From: Candidatus Omnitrophota bacterium
Lineage (GTDB): Bacteria; Omnitrophota; Gorgyraeia; Zapsychrales; Zapsychraceae
DNA: 17,463 nucleotides
Reading direction: 5' to 3'
Assembly: GCA_029567025.1 (NCBI GenBank)
Contig: JAKQLT010000042.1
Location: forward strand, 1-17,463
Every line of letters starts with the position of its first letter. Within the stretch, counting starts at the first letter, position 1. A model generated the notes under the pieces. It did not search any database. It was not told where the DNA came from and saw only the letters and a list, made by a program, of their open reading frames with translations. The position numbers and the translations under genes are program-made. Positions 1 to 6,554 of the stretch are shown here, piece after piece.

Positions 1-2
1 TT

Positions 3-8
3 CCTCCT
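3..8 (-). promoter_or_regulatory. Ribosome-binding site of the next gene (probably dnaK)
   Basis: On the minus strand this reads AGGAGG, a full Shine-Dalgarno match, 40 bases past the grpE stop and right at the window edge. Its start codon would fall a few bases outside the window. Given the hrcA-grpE order, the expected gene is dnaK, which is an inference from the family's usual gene order. Confidence 0.7.
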
Positions 9-20
9 GATCTTTTAAGT

Positions 21-41
21 GCTGTTTATCACAAAAACAGC
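21..41 (-). other. Hairpin between grpE and the next gene
   Basis: A perfect inverted repeat, GCTGTTT then a 7-base loop then AAACAGC, lies between the grpE stop and the following ribosome-binding site. No U-run follows on the minus strand, so it does not look like an intrinsic terminator. It could be an mRNA processing or stabilising element that sets the ratio of GrpE to the downstream protein. The stem is seen; the role is inferred. Confidence 0.45.
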
Positions 42-47
42 CCTAAA

Positions 48-647
48 TTAATTATTATTATTATTATTATTATTTTCTATTGGTTGCTCTAATGTTGGTT
101 TTTTGGCTAATTTCACTTTCGCCGTTCGTATCACGCGATCATGATAAAAATATCCTTTTTGTAATTCTTCTAAAATGGTGCCTTCTTGCGCCTCTTTAGT
201 TTCTTCCTGCAAAAGCGGTTCATGGCAATGCGGGTCAAAAAGCTTCCCTTTAACATCCATAGGTTTCACGCCGCTCTTTTTTAAAACGTCGTAAATACGA
301 TTCATTATCATCTCAACGCCTTTTAAGAAAGAATCATAGTCTTGATGTTTTTCTTCTGCCACGCGAACCGCGCGTTCCAAATCGTCTAATATATCTAAAA
401 ACTGAATAATCAATCCTTCATTCGCGTATTTAATAAATTCCATTTTGTCGCGATCCATGCGTTTACGCGCATTTTCAAACTCAGCCAATAACCGGATATT
501 CTTATCTTTGTATTCCGCAACTTCTCCTAAAAGACGTTGATATTCATCAGCTTCTTTTAAAAGCGTTTCTTCATCAAAATCTTCTTGAAGTTTTTCTTCC
601 GGATTTTCTTTTTTTTGTTCTTTTTCTTTTTGAATTTCTTCTTCCAT
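48..647 (-). CDS. grpE: GrpE, nucleotide exchange factor for DnaK
   Basis: GrpE releases ADP from DnaK in the cytoplasmic Hsp70 cycle. The 199-residue product has the family layout: a charged Glu/Lys-rich N-terminus (1-35), a long dimerising helix (about 36-100), a four-helix part, and the C-terminal beta domain with FDPHCHEP (137-144) and GYFYHDRVIRTAKVKL (165-180), the most conserved GrpE signature. The start ATG lies one base after the hrcA stop, with GAGG nine bases upstream inside the end of hrcA, so the two are probably translationally coupled. The oddity is the C-terminus: after the beta domain a short Pro/Glu segment ends in eight consecutive Asn residues encoded by an ATT repeat. The family does not need such a tail, and it is probably disordered. 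Confidence 0.97.
   Translation of the reverse strand: MEEEIQKEKEQKKENPEEKLQEDFDEETLLKEADEYQRLLGEVAEYKDKNIRLLAEFENARKRMDRDKMEFIKYANEGLIIQFLDILDDLERAVRVAEEKHQDYDSFLKGVEMIMNRIYDVLKKSGVKPMDVKGKLFDPHCHEPLLQEETKEAQEGTILEELQKGYFYHDRVIRTAKVKLAKKPTLEQPIENNNNNNNN
51..74 (-). repeat. (ATT)8 microsatellite coding poly-Asn
   Basis: Eight perfect tandem ATT units (AAT on the coding strand) make up the last eight sense codons of grpE and sit directly against its TAA stop. Because the unit is three bases, gain or loss of units would change the tail length without breaking the frame. Confidence 0.9.
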
Positions 648-648
648 A

Positions 649-1386
649 TTAAAAAACCTCTTCTAAAAGATCAGAAAAATAATCCAAAGCAGAAACAACC
701 CGCTGATAATCCATTCTCGTCGGTCCTAAAACCGCAATACGGCCGCTATTCCCATGTTTCGTATGGTATTGCGAAACCACCAAAGAACAACTATTAATTT
801 CTTCACAGGGCAATTCTTTTCCAATAAAAATTTCGATGCGTTGCACTAATTCCCTATTAATAATCTTTAAAAGCCGCTCTTTTTCATCAAGTGCTGATAA
901 AATATTTTTAATTTTATTTAAATCCTGATAATCAGGATATCCCGCAATAAAACTTGTGCCTTGATAAAATAATTTATTCCCCCAGCCATCAACCGAAACA
1001 AGGCTCGTATAATGCGTCACATCAGATAACACGCGCGATGTCTTTTCTAAAAGCGTTTCTAATTCTAATTTCTCTTTATCATATTCGGATTTAATACGTT
1101 TTTTTTCTTCTTCAAGTAATTTTAATTCCGTTAAACAATGATCCACATAAAAACGATAACCCTTTTGCGTAGGGATACGGCCCGCGGAGGTATGCGGATG
1201 CGTTAAAAAACCCTCTTCCTCTAATTCTGCCAAAACATTACGAATAGTCGCGGAACTAAAATCCAAGCCGCATTCTTCAACCAAAAACTTTGAACTGACC
1301 GGATCCATAGTCTTAATATATTGGCCAATGGCTAATGTTAAAATTAATCCTTTTCGTTCTTTTGAATCAACGGATTTTGGCGACAT
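649..1386 (-). CDS. hrcA: HrcA, heat-inducible transcription repressor (short form)
   Basis: HrcA binds CIRCE operators and represses groE and dnaK operons; its folding depends on GroEL, which links repression to chaperone load. The N-terminal winged helix is clear (about 1-80), with SSATIRNVL (44-52) as recognition helix and SAGRIPT (67-73). The C-terminal GAF-like part keeps GTSFIAGYPDYQDL (143-156) and GPTRMDY (221-227). At 245 residues it is about 100 shorter than the usual 340 or so. The missing part falls between about residues 130 and 138, where the inserted dimerising domain normally sits, while both flanks align normally. This looks like a naturally compact form rather than a frameshift, since one frame covers both ends. 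The ATG is preceded by GAGG eight bases upstream. The gene heads the operon with grpE behind a CIRCE site. Confidence 0.96.
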   Translation of the reverse strand: MSPKSVDSKERKGLILTLAIGQYIKTMDPVSSKFLVEECGLDFSSATIRNVLAELEEEGFLTHPHTSAGRIPTQKGYRFYVDHCLTELKLLEEEKKRIKSEYDKEKLELETLLEKTSRVLSDVTHYTSLVSVDGWGNKLFYQGTSFIAGYPDYQDLNKIKNILSALDEKERLLKIINRELVQRIEIFIGKELPCEEINSCSLVVSQYHTKHGNSGRIAVLGPTRMDYQRVVSALDYFSDLLEEVF

Positions 1387-1441
1387 TCTTTTTTCCTCTT
1401 TTTATCTTTAAATAGACCGCTTAAGGTTCATTTATGATAAA

Positions 1442-1468
1442 TTAGCACTCTTATAGTATGAATGCTAA
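1442..1468 (-). promoter_or_regulatory. CIRCE operator (HrcA-binding site)
   Basis: The plus strand reads TTAGCACTC, nine spacer bases, then GAATGCTAA. This is the CIRCE consensus (TTAGCACTC-N9-GAGTGCTAA) with a single mismatch in the second arm. It lies immediately downstream of the -10 box, over the predicted start site and about 55 bases before the hrcA start. That placement suits repression by blocking RNA polymerase, so HrcA should regulate its own operon. Confidence 0.95.
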
Positions 1469-1474
1469 GATTGA

Positions 1475-1502
1475 ATTATAACAAAGAAGCCTTTCTTGTC
1501 AA
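1475..1502 (-). promoter_or_regulatory. Sigma-70-type promoter of hrcA-grpE
   Basis: On the minus strand a perfect -35 box TTGACA (1502-1497) and a perfect -10 box TATAAT (1480-1475) are separated by 16 bases. Transcription would begin near 1468, at the edge of CIRCE, giving a leader of about 80 bases. This is the only good promoter-plus-operator arrangement in an intergenic space here. Both boxes matching consensus suggests a strong promoter held down by HrcA. Confidence 0.88.
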
Positions 1503-1528
1503 TAGGGAAATTTTAAGAGATTATCAAA

Positions 1529-2188
1529 TTATTTTTCAAGCGCGGCTATCAAAACAAGAAGATGGTCGATATAATTTTCCAAAATATGAATATCTTTTTT
1601 TAATGTCGGCAAATTAGGATTCATCACGACCAAGGCCTGAAACTCCAAAATGATCATTCCTTCAATAAAGCTTAAAGACATTAGCGGAGCGCCATGCAAA
1701 GTCATATTCTTATATTTTTCAAAAACACGTAAAGCTTTTTTGTCACTAAAAAGCTTTTGGGCGCGCTCTATGTCATTCGTATAAATATCAAAATCATTTA
1801 AACTCTCTGGCACAATCATAGTTTTCAAATTTTCCACATAATCCGGGATTTCAGAAGCGATAACCATCGTCGTACGGATTGTATCTTTTTTCCTTTTTTC
1901 AACGAACCGGATCGTTAACGGAAATGCTATCGGCGCTTTTAAATAAACCTTCTGGATTTTTTCTTTTAATCCTTTAATCTCGCGGTCCTCAAAAATAAAA
2001 TTCTTTCCCTCAAAAGAAAAATGAATACGGCATACATTTTCTTCTCCTCCCAGCCATTCACGTCTTCCTTCAGTCAATTTTTCAATGCGTCCTAAAAATT
2101 GTTCTCGCGTTTCCTCAGTAAATAAATGAAACTTCAGCGCAAGAATAAGGGCAAGAATCACAAAACTAATAAAAAGCCCTAAAACCAT
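1529..2188 (-). CDS. Unrecognised membrane-anchored protein
   Basis: I do not recognise this family. The product (219 residues from the ATG at 2188) begins with one hydrophobic segment (about 1-20) and a basic/acidic coiled stretch, followed by a soluble mixed alpha/beta region. It is probably a single-pass inner-membrane protein with a cytoplasmic or periplasmic domain. No catalytic motif or cysteine pair stands out. The ORF also opens at a GTG at 2194, but that codon is only three bases from the AAGGAG ribosome-binding site, whereas ATG 2188 is nine bases away, so ATG is preferred. The gene follows the MORN-repeat gene by a few bases and is the last gene before the hrcA promoter, with no clear terminator in between. 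Confidence 0.8.
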   Translation of the reverse strand: MVLGLFISFVILALILALKFHLFTEETREQFLGRIEKLTEGRREWLGGEENVCRIHFSFEGKNFIFEDREIKGLKEKIQKVYLKAPIAFPLTIRFVEKRKKDTIRTTMVIASEIPDYVENLKTMIVPESLNDFDIYTNDIERAQKLFSDKKALRVFEKYKNMTLHGAPLMSLSFIEGMIILEFQALVVMNPNLPTLKKDIHILENYIDHLLVLIAALEK

Positions 2189-2197
2189 AAACACTGT

Positions 2198-2203
2198 CTC
2201 CTT
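2198..2203 (-). promoter_or_regulatory. Ribosome-binding site that sets the start at 2188
   Basis: AAGGAG on the minus strand overlaps the last base of the upstream MORN-repeat gene's stop codon. Its spacing is nine bases to ATG 2188 but only three to GTG 2194, which decides the start and indicates coupling with the upstream gene. Confidence 0.75.
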
Positions 2204-3141
2204 TATAAATCATCAATAACAAGATTTCCTAAACGGTCATAATTCTTGCTGATAATTTTCTCTCCGTTCTTAAAAACTTTTTCGCTTTGGATAGTGCCAT
2301 CCTCATAAAAAAACTTAAAAAGGCCGTGACGCTTATCATTGAAGAAATACCCAATAGCTTTTAACGCGCCGCTTTCATAAAACTCTTTATAAAGCCCCTG
2401 GCGTTTACCTTGATAATAAATCGCTTCGCTCAACAACGCGCCATTAGGATAAAATTCTTGCGCGTCTCCATCCTGAATCCGGCCGTCTAACATAACAGCT
2501 TTTCTATAATATAACGCTTCCGAATCATATTCTATCATCATGCCAAACGGCATGCCATCATAAGCTTCAAAAGTCCTGACCAATTTTCCTTGCGCATTAA
2601 ATTCGCGAATAGCGCCGCGCTGAATGCCGTCTTTAAAAACTCCTACCCGCAGAACATAACCGTCAGGCGAATATTCTTTCGCCTCTCCATTCTCAAGCCC
2701 ATTTTTATAGCGCCGTTCATAACGCAATTTTCCGTCAGCAAAATATTCCCGCACACGTCCTTGTAAAAGGCCAAACTCATAATAACATTCTACTTTTATC
2801 GTTTCATCCGGATAAAATAATTTCGCATCCCCGTGCAAAATACCATTTTTAAATTTCATCTCAGCTTTCATCTTGCCGCTGGGATAATACACGCGCGCCT
2901 TCGATTCCAAAATGCCATTAATATATAATCCTTCGGCTAAAAGCGGTCCGCCTTTATAAAAAACATTAAAATGCCCATTCGGCTGGCCATTTTTATATGT
3001 AATTAATCGACGCAATTCTCCGGAATCATAAAATTCCTGATACAATCCATCTTGTTTAAATTCAGGGAAAGCCTCTCCCCATGAAAAAATGATCAGAAGA
3101 AAAAAAATATTTAAAAAAATTATTTTTTTAAAATTTATCAT
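2203..3141 (-). CDS. Secreted MORN-variant (YwqK-like) repeat protein
   Basis: The 312-residue product starts with a signal peptide (Lys at 5-6, hydrophobic 7-20, likely cleavage after the Ala in WGEA at 21-24). About eleven tandem repeats of roughly 23-24 residues follow, with the pattern G-x-x-x-x-[FY]-[FY]-x-x-G-x-L-x-x-x-x-x-[FY]-x-[ND]-G. Examples are KEFYESGALKAIGYFFND and KVFKNGEKI near the C-terminus. This is the MORN_2 repeat of the YwqK family, which database names sometimes call antitoxin. Here the signal peptide points to an envelope or periplasmic role, perhaps as a scaffold, and no toxin partner is beside it. The repeats are diverged, so the DNA is not tandemly repetitive. The start ATG lies three bases after the hflX stop, with only a weak ribosome-binding site (AAGAG), so expression may depend on coupling. 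Confidence 0.88.
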   Translation of the reverse strand: MINFKKIIFLNIFFLLIIFSWGEAFPEFKQDGLYQEFYDSGELRRLITYKNGQPNGHFNVFYKGGPLLAEGLYINGILESKARVYYPSGKMKAEMKFKNGILHGDAKLFYPDETIKVECYYEFGLLQGRVREYFADGKLRYERRYKNGLENGEAKEYSPDGYVLRVGVFKDGIQRGAIREFNAQGKLVRTFEAYDGMPFGMMIEYDSEALYYRKAVMLDGRIQDGDAQEFYPNGALLSEAIYYQGKRQGLYKEFYESGALKAIGYFFNDKRHGLFKFFYEDGTIQSEKVFKNGEKIISKNYDRLGNLVIDDL

Positions 3142-3144
3142 CTC

Positions 3145-4422
3145 TTATTCTGCGGCCTTTAAAAATAATCCTGAAATATTTGTCGGAACTGCCGCGCGGA
3201 TATTGATTTTATCTTCATAATATTTAATAGAAAAAACTTCGCCTTCTTCATGCGCTAAGCTGACCAAATCCATTCGATGAATAGGAACAAGCACATTAAT
3301 TTCCATAAATAACGCTGACAGAATATCGGTCATTTCATGCAAAAGACTTTCCATATTTTCTTGCGTTTTGGCTGAAATATAGACCGCGTGGTCATAATTT
3401 TCTTTCAAACTTTTTAACCATTCTCTATCCGAGACTTGATCTATTTTATTAAAAACATTTAACGTCGGCTTATTCAAGACGTTCAATTGTTCTAAAACAT
3501 TCAAAACCGACTGATACATTTGACGAAATTGCGGATGGCTGACATCAATCACATGAATCAATAAATCGGCGTGCTTAACTTCTTCAAGCGTAGTTTTAAA
3601 CGCCTCTATTAAATGATGCGGCAAATCATGCATAAAACCAACGGTATCCGACAATACCACGCGCTGACGATTAGGCAAAATACAATGACGCGCCAAAGAA
3701 TCAAGAGTTGTAAATAATCCATCTTTAGTTTCTTGTCCAGATGCTGTCAAGACGTTAAAAAGAGTTGATTTGCCCGCGTTGGTATAACCCACCAGAGAAA
3801 TAGCCGGAAGCCCTTTATCTTGTCTTTTTTTTCTTTTGATATCCTGACTAATGGAAACTTGTTTCAATTCACGCTTTAAACGCGTAATTTTTTCCCCAAT
3901 ACGCCGACGATCAACCTCTAATTTTGTTTCTCCAGGCCCAGATGTTCCAATTCCGCCGCCTAAACGCGACAATTCGACTCCTTTACCGACCAATCGCGGC
4001 AAAAGATATTCCAATTGAGCTAATTCAACCTGCATTTTCCCTTCTGCGCTTTTAGCCCGACGAGCAAAAATATCAAGAATCAACTGCGTCCGATCAATCA
4101 CGCGAATTTTTAAAACCTTTTCTAAATTGCGCTGTTGGCTTCCTTTTAAATCCGCGCTAAAAATAATCGTCTCCGCTCCTTCAAGTGCAGATAACGATGC
4201 CAATTCTTCCACTTTACCTGTTCCTATTAAATAATTTGCTGTCGGCTTATCCACAGGACAAATAAGATGCCCAACAACATCAGCGCCACACGCCTCAACC
4301 AAACTATGCATTTCTTGTAAAATTTCATCAGGCGTCCACTGTGAACGCTCTCTTTTCATTTGAACAATCGCTAAAAAAACGCGTTCTTTATTTTTTTGTT
4401 TTGTCTCGAGCATCTCTTTCAT
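3145..4422 (-). CDS. hflX: HflX, ribosome-associated GTPase
   Basis: HflX binds the 50S subunit and splits or rescues stalled 70S ribosomes, especially under heat stress. The 425-residue product has the HflX N-terminal domain (about 15-125), the coiled linker with the family's glycine-rich signature GGGIGTSGPGETKLE (155-169) followed by VDRRRI, and a G domain: GYTNAGKS P-loop (212-219), DTVGF G3 (259-263), NKID G4 (325-328) and SAK G5 (350-352). All nucleotide-binding motifs are intact and length is normal. Its ATG shares one base with the miaA stop (TGATG), and GAGGA lies about ten bases upstream inside miaA. miaA next to hflX is a widespread arrangement. An internal ATG at codon 4 is possible but has worse spacing. 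Confidence 0.97.
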   Translation of the reverse strand: MKEMLETKQKNKERVFLAIVQMKRERSQWTPDEILQEMHSLVEACGADVVGHLICPVDKPTANYLIGTGKVEELASLSALEGAETIIFSADLKGSQQRNLEKVLKIRVIDRTQLILDIFARRAKSAEGKMQVELAQLEYLLPRLVGKGVELSRLGGGIGTSGPGETKLEVDRRRIGEKITRLKRELKQVSISQDIKRKKRQDKGLPAISLVGYTNAGKSTLFNVLTASGQETKDGLFTTLDSLARHCILPNRQRVVLSDTVGFMHDLPHHLIEAFKTTLEEVKHADLLIHVIDVSHPQFRQMYQSVLNVLEQLNVLNKPTLNVFNKIDQVSDREWLKSLKENYDHAVYISAKTQENMESLLHEMTDILSALFMEINVLVPIHRMDLVSLAHEEGEVFSIKYYEDKINIRAAVPTNISGLFLKAAE

Positions 4423-5345
4423 CAGCCGAAGATCCTCTTTTGAATATCACAAGCTATATCATCATAAGAAACATTATTTTCTATATCAATCCAAGTCATC
4501 CGTTTATCTTTGCGAAACCATGTCAACTGCCTTTTCGCATAATGCCGTGTATTGCGTTTCATCAAATAACGCGCCTGGGCCAAATCATAATTTCCCTTTA
4601 AATAATCCTTTATTTCAGAAAAACCAATAAATCCCTGCGCCGTTAAACTTATATTTTTCTTTAACAACGTCTCTACTTCCTGCACCACACCTTGCGCAAA
4701 CATCTCATCAACCCGACGATCTATTTGCGCATATAATTGTTCCCGAGGACGATTTAAAACAAAAAGATACATATCAAACTTTCCCCAAAGCCCGCTTCTC
4801 TTCTTTTGCAATTGAGATATCGGCTGTTTTTCCAATAAACACACTTCCAGCGCACGAATCACCTTTTTCACATCATGAGGATGGATTTTTAAAGCCGCGT
4901 CTTTATCTTTTTCTTTAAGCATCGCATAAAGAACGTCTGCCCCTTTTGCTTTAACCAAAGAACGCAATTCTTCTCTTAAAGCCCCATTCTCGCCTCGACC
5001 TTCAAAAATGCCGTCTAATAAAATTTGAGCGTAAAGCCCGCTTCCGCCCGCAATAATAGGAATATGATTTTTTTTATGGATTTGAGCGATTTTTTCAAGA
5101 GCTAATTGATTAAAACGCGCCACATCAAAACTCTCTGCAACAGACACAATATTAATCAAATGATGCGGAACTTTTTTTAAAATCTCGTCGGGAGGCTTAT
5201 TGCTCGCGATGGTGATTTCTTTATAAACTTGCATCGAATCACAGGAAATAATTTCTCCTTTTATTTTTTGAGCCAAAAAATAGGCCACAGTGGTCTTGCC
5301 AACCGCTGTAGGCCCTAAAATAAAAATGATTTTCTCAAGCGCCAT
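4422..5345 (-). CDS. miaA: MiaA, tRNA dimethylallyltransferase
   Basis: MiaA transfers the dimethylallyl group from DMAPP to N6 of A37 in tRNAs that read UNN codons, giving i6A. Motifs counted from ATG 5345: P-loop GPTAVGKT (11-18), DSMQVYK (36-42) with the catalytic Asp, GGSGLY (100-105), and the C-terminal TRHYAKRQLTWFRKD tRNA-contact region. The 307-residue length is normal. The frame also opens at a GTG at 5354, three codons earlier, but neither start has a good ribosome-binding site. I chose the ATG because the P-loop then begins at the usual distance from the N-terminus. The gene lies about 28 bases after the TPR-SPOR gene and overlaps the hflX start by one base. Confidence 0.96.
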   Translation of the reverse strand: MALEKIIFILGPTAVGKTTVAYFLAQKIKGEIISCDSMQVYKEITIASNKPPDEILKKVPHHLINIVSVAESFDVARFNQLALEKIAQIHKKNHIPIIAGGSGLYAQILLDGIFEGRGENGALREELRSLVKAKGADVLYAMLKEKDKDAALKIHPHDVKKVIRALEVCLLEKQPISQLQKKRSGLWGKFDMYLFVLNRPREQLYAQIDRRVDEMFAQGVVQEVETLLKKNISLTAQGFIGFSEIKDYLKGNYDLAQARYLMKRNTRHYAKRQLTWFRKDKRMTWIDIENNVSYDDIACDIQKRIFG

Positions 5346-5373
5346 AGGCCACACATTCTTAAGAACACAAATT

Positions 5374-6144
5374 TCACGGATAAATCTGCGTCGGATATCC
5401 TTGTTGGGATAACTCTGATTTTAATTTTCGCGCCTCATCGAGTTTTGAAAATTGCCCGACACGAACACGATAAAATTTATTTTTTTGTTTATCTGCTGTT
5501 TCCAAAAGATAGGCATAATAGCCTTTCTTTTTCAAATCATTCATCGTATCCTGGGCTTTAAGCTGGTCTTTAAAAGAACCAACCTGGACGGAAAAATACC
5601 TTTTCTCATTCAAAAGCTCTTTGGCCAAATCCGCTTCAAAACTTTGGGGAAATTCTTTAATGATCTTCTCAAAATATTTCTGCGCCTCGGCCCAATGCGC
5701 TAATTTTAAACTCACGCGCGCGTATTTAAAATAAAACAAACTTAAAAAATTTGATTTTAAACTCTTCTGCAATCCTTCTTGAATCACTTTTAACGCCTGA
5801 TCATAATTTTCCTGCATATAGTAACTATCATAAAGGCCTAAAAAAGAACGATCCCGAATATCATTATCCGCATGCGAAGATGTTATAACTTTTTGAAACA
5901 TTTCTCTGGCGTCTTCATATTTTGCCTGCTTCAAATAACAAATTCCTAAATAATATTCAATGGCATCGAGAAATTCTTTCTCGGGATTTTCTTTTAAAAA
6001 TCTCAATGCGATATCTTCGCCTAATTTGTAATCGGCTTTTAAGATTGCGGTTTCCAGATCTGCTAAATTATCGGGCGAAAATCCGCAAAAACCAAAAATA
6101 ATAAAAACGAGCAATAACAAATGAATTTTTTGCCTTATATCCAT
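5374..6144 (-). CDS. Secreted TPR protein with C-terminal SPOR domain
   Basis: The 256-residue product has an N-terminal signal sequence (hydrophobic 8-19, with FGFCGFSP; a Cys at 20 makes a lipoprotein possible but the lipobox is poor). TPR-like helices follow (about 35-180), including AIEYYLGICYLKQAKYEDAR, and then a SPOR domain (182-256; VQVGSF, VRVGQFSKLDEAR). SPOR domains bind glycan strands stripped of stem peptides at division sites, and TPRs mediate protein contacts. A role in the cell envelope, probably septum or peptidoglycan remodelling, is inferred. It overlaps the end of the PPC gene by 10 bases and has AGGA eight bases before its ATG. The exact partner is unknown. Confidence 0.88.
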   Translation of the reverse strand: MDIRQKIHLLLLVFIIFGFCGFSPDNLADLETAILKADYKLGEDIALRFLKENPEKEFLDAIEYYLGICYLKQAKYEDAREMFQKVITSSHADNDIRDRSFLGLYDSYYMQENYDQALKVIQEGLQKSLKSNFLSLFYFKYARVSLKLAHWAEAQKYFEKIIKEFPQSFEADLAKELLNEKRYFSVQVGSFKDQLKAQDTMNDLKKKGYYAYLLETADKQKNKFYRVRVGQFSKLDEARKLKSELSQQGYPTQIYP

Positions 6145-6554
6145 AAAGAAAGTCCTGTTTCTTGATCTAATCCTCGTTGAAGCTCAAGTCCGGTTAACTC
6201 TTTTATATAATATTCCGCGGCAAAAATAATTGTCCCCGGCATCAAATGGCCGCCGTAACATTGCCCTTTTAAATCAGCCAACGTGATATGCGCATGGACA
6301 AACGGCTTATTTTCTTTTAAAGAAATATTGCCGAGGCATGAAACAATTTCCAATTTCTTTTCTAAACTCACGCACTCGACATATTGTTGCTCCTGTTGCT
6401 TATAATATCCCATTTTGGCACAAACTACCGCGCCAATAACAGAAAAAACGCCGAGCCTAATATTATTTTTTCCGCAAAAATCATTAAGCGCATTTAATAA
6501 ATCCGCTTTATACGGAAACCGTCCGATAAAAATCCGCCCTTCTTTAACTGACAT
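6135..6554 (-). CDS. PPC/DUF296 (PCC-domain) protein
   Basis: The 139-residue product is a single PPC domain, the same fold found in plant AT-hook proteins and in stand-alone bacterial trimers of uncertain function. Visible family features are GAV (41-43), a central GYY (49-51), LEIVSCLGNIS (68-78), the HAH pair (87 and 89), GGHL (101-104) and a closing GLSLW. The three histidines at 87, 89 and 103 could form a metal site, as proposed for some bacterial members. The start is supported by GGAGG five bases upstream. It overlaps the macro-NUDIX gene by 11 bases at its 5' end and the TPR-SPOR gene by 10 at its 3' end, so all three are probably translationally coupled. The biochemical role is not established. 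Confidence 0.85.
   Translation of the reverse strand: MSVKEGRIFIGRFPYKADLLNALNDFCGKNNIRLGVFSVIGAVVCAKMGYYKQQEQQYVECVSLEKKLEIVSCLGNISLKENKPFVHAHITLADLKGQCYGGHLMPGTIIFAAEYYIKELTGLELQRGLDQETGLSLWI

Noticed and set aside
21..41. Hairpin as an intrinsic terminator
   Set aside because: The stem is only 7 bases, AT-rich in its upper half, and has no U-run after it, while a strong ribosome-binding site follows.
585..797. Plus-strand ORF rich in Phe
   Set aside because: It is antisense to the start of grpE and the end of hrcA; its Phe runs are the reverse of Lys/Glu codons.
649..1386. hrcA as a frameshifted pseudogene
   Set aside because: Although short, it has both conserved ends in a single frame, a good ribosome-binding site and an intact regulated promoter.
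2203..3141. MORN-variant protein as a YwqK antitoxin
   Set aside because: It has a signal peptide and no toxin gene beside it; the antitoxin name is only an inherited label.
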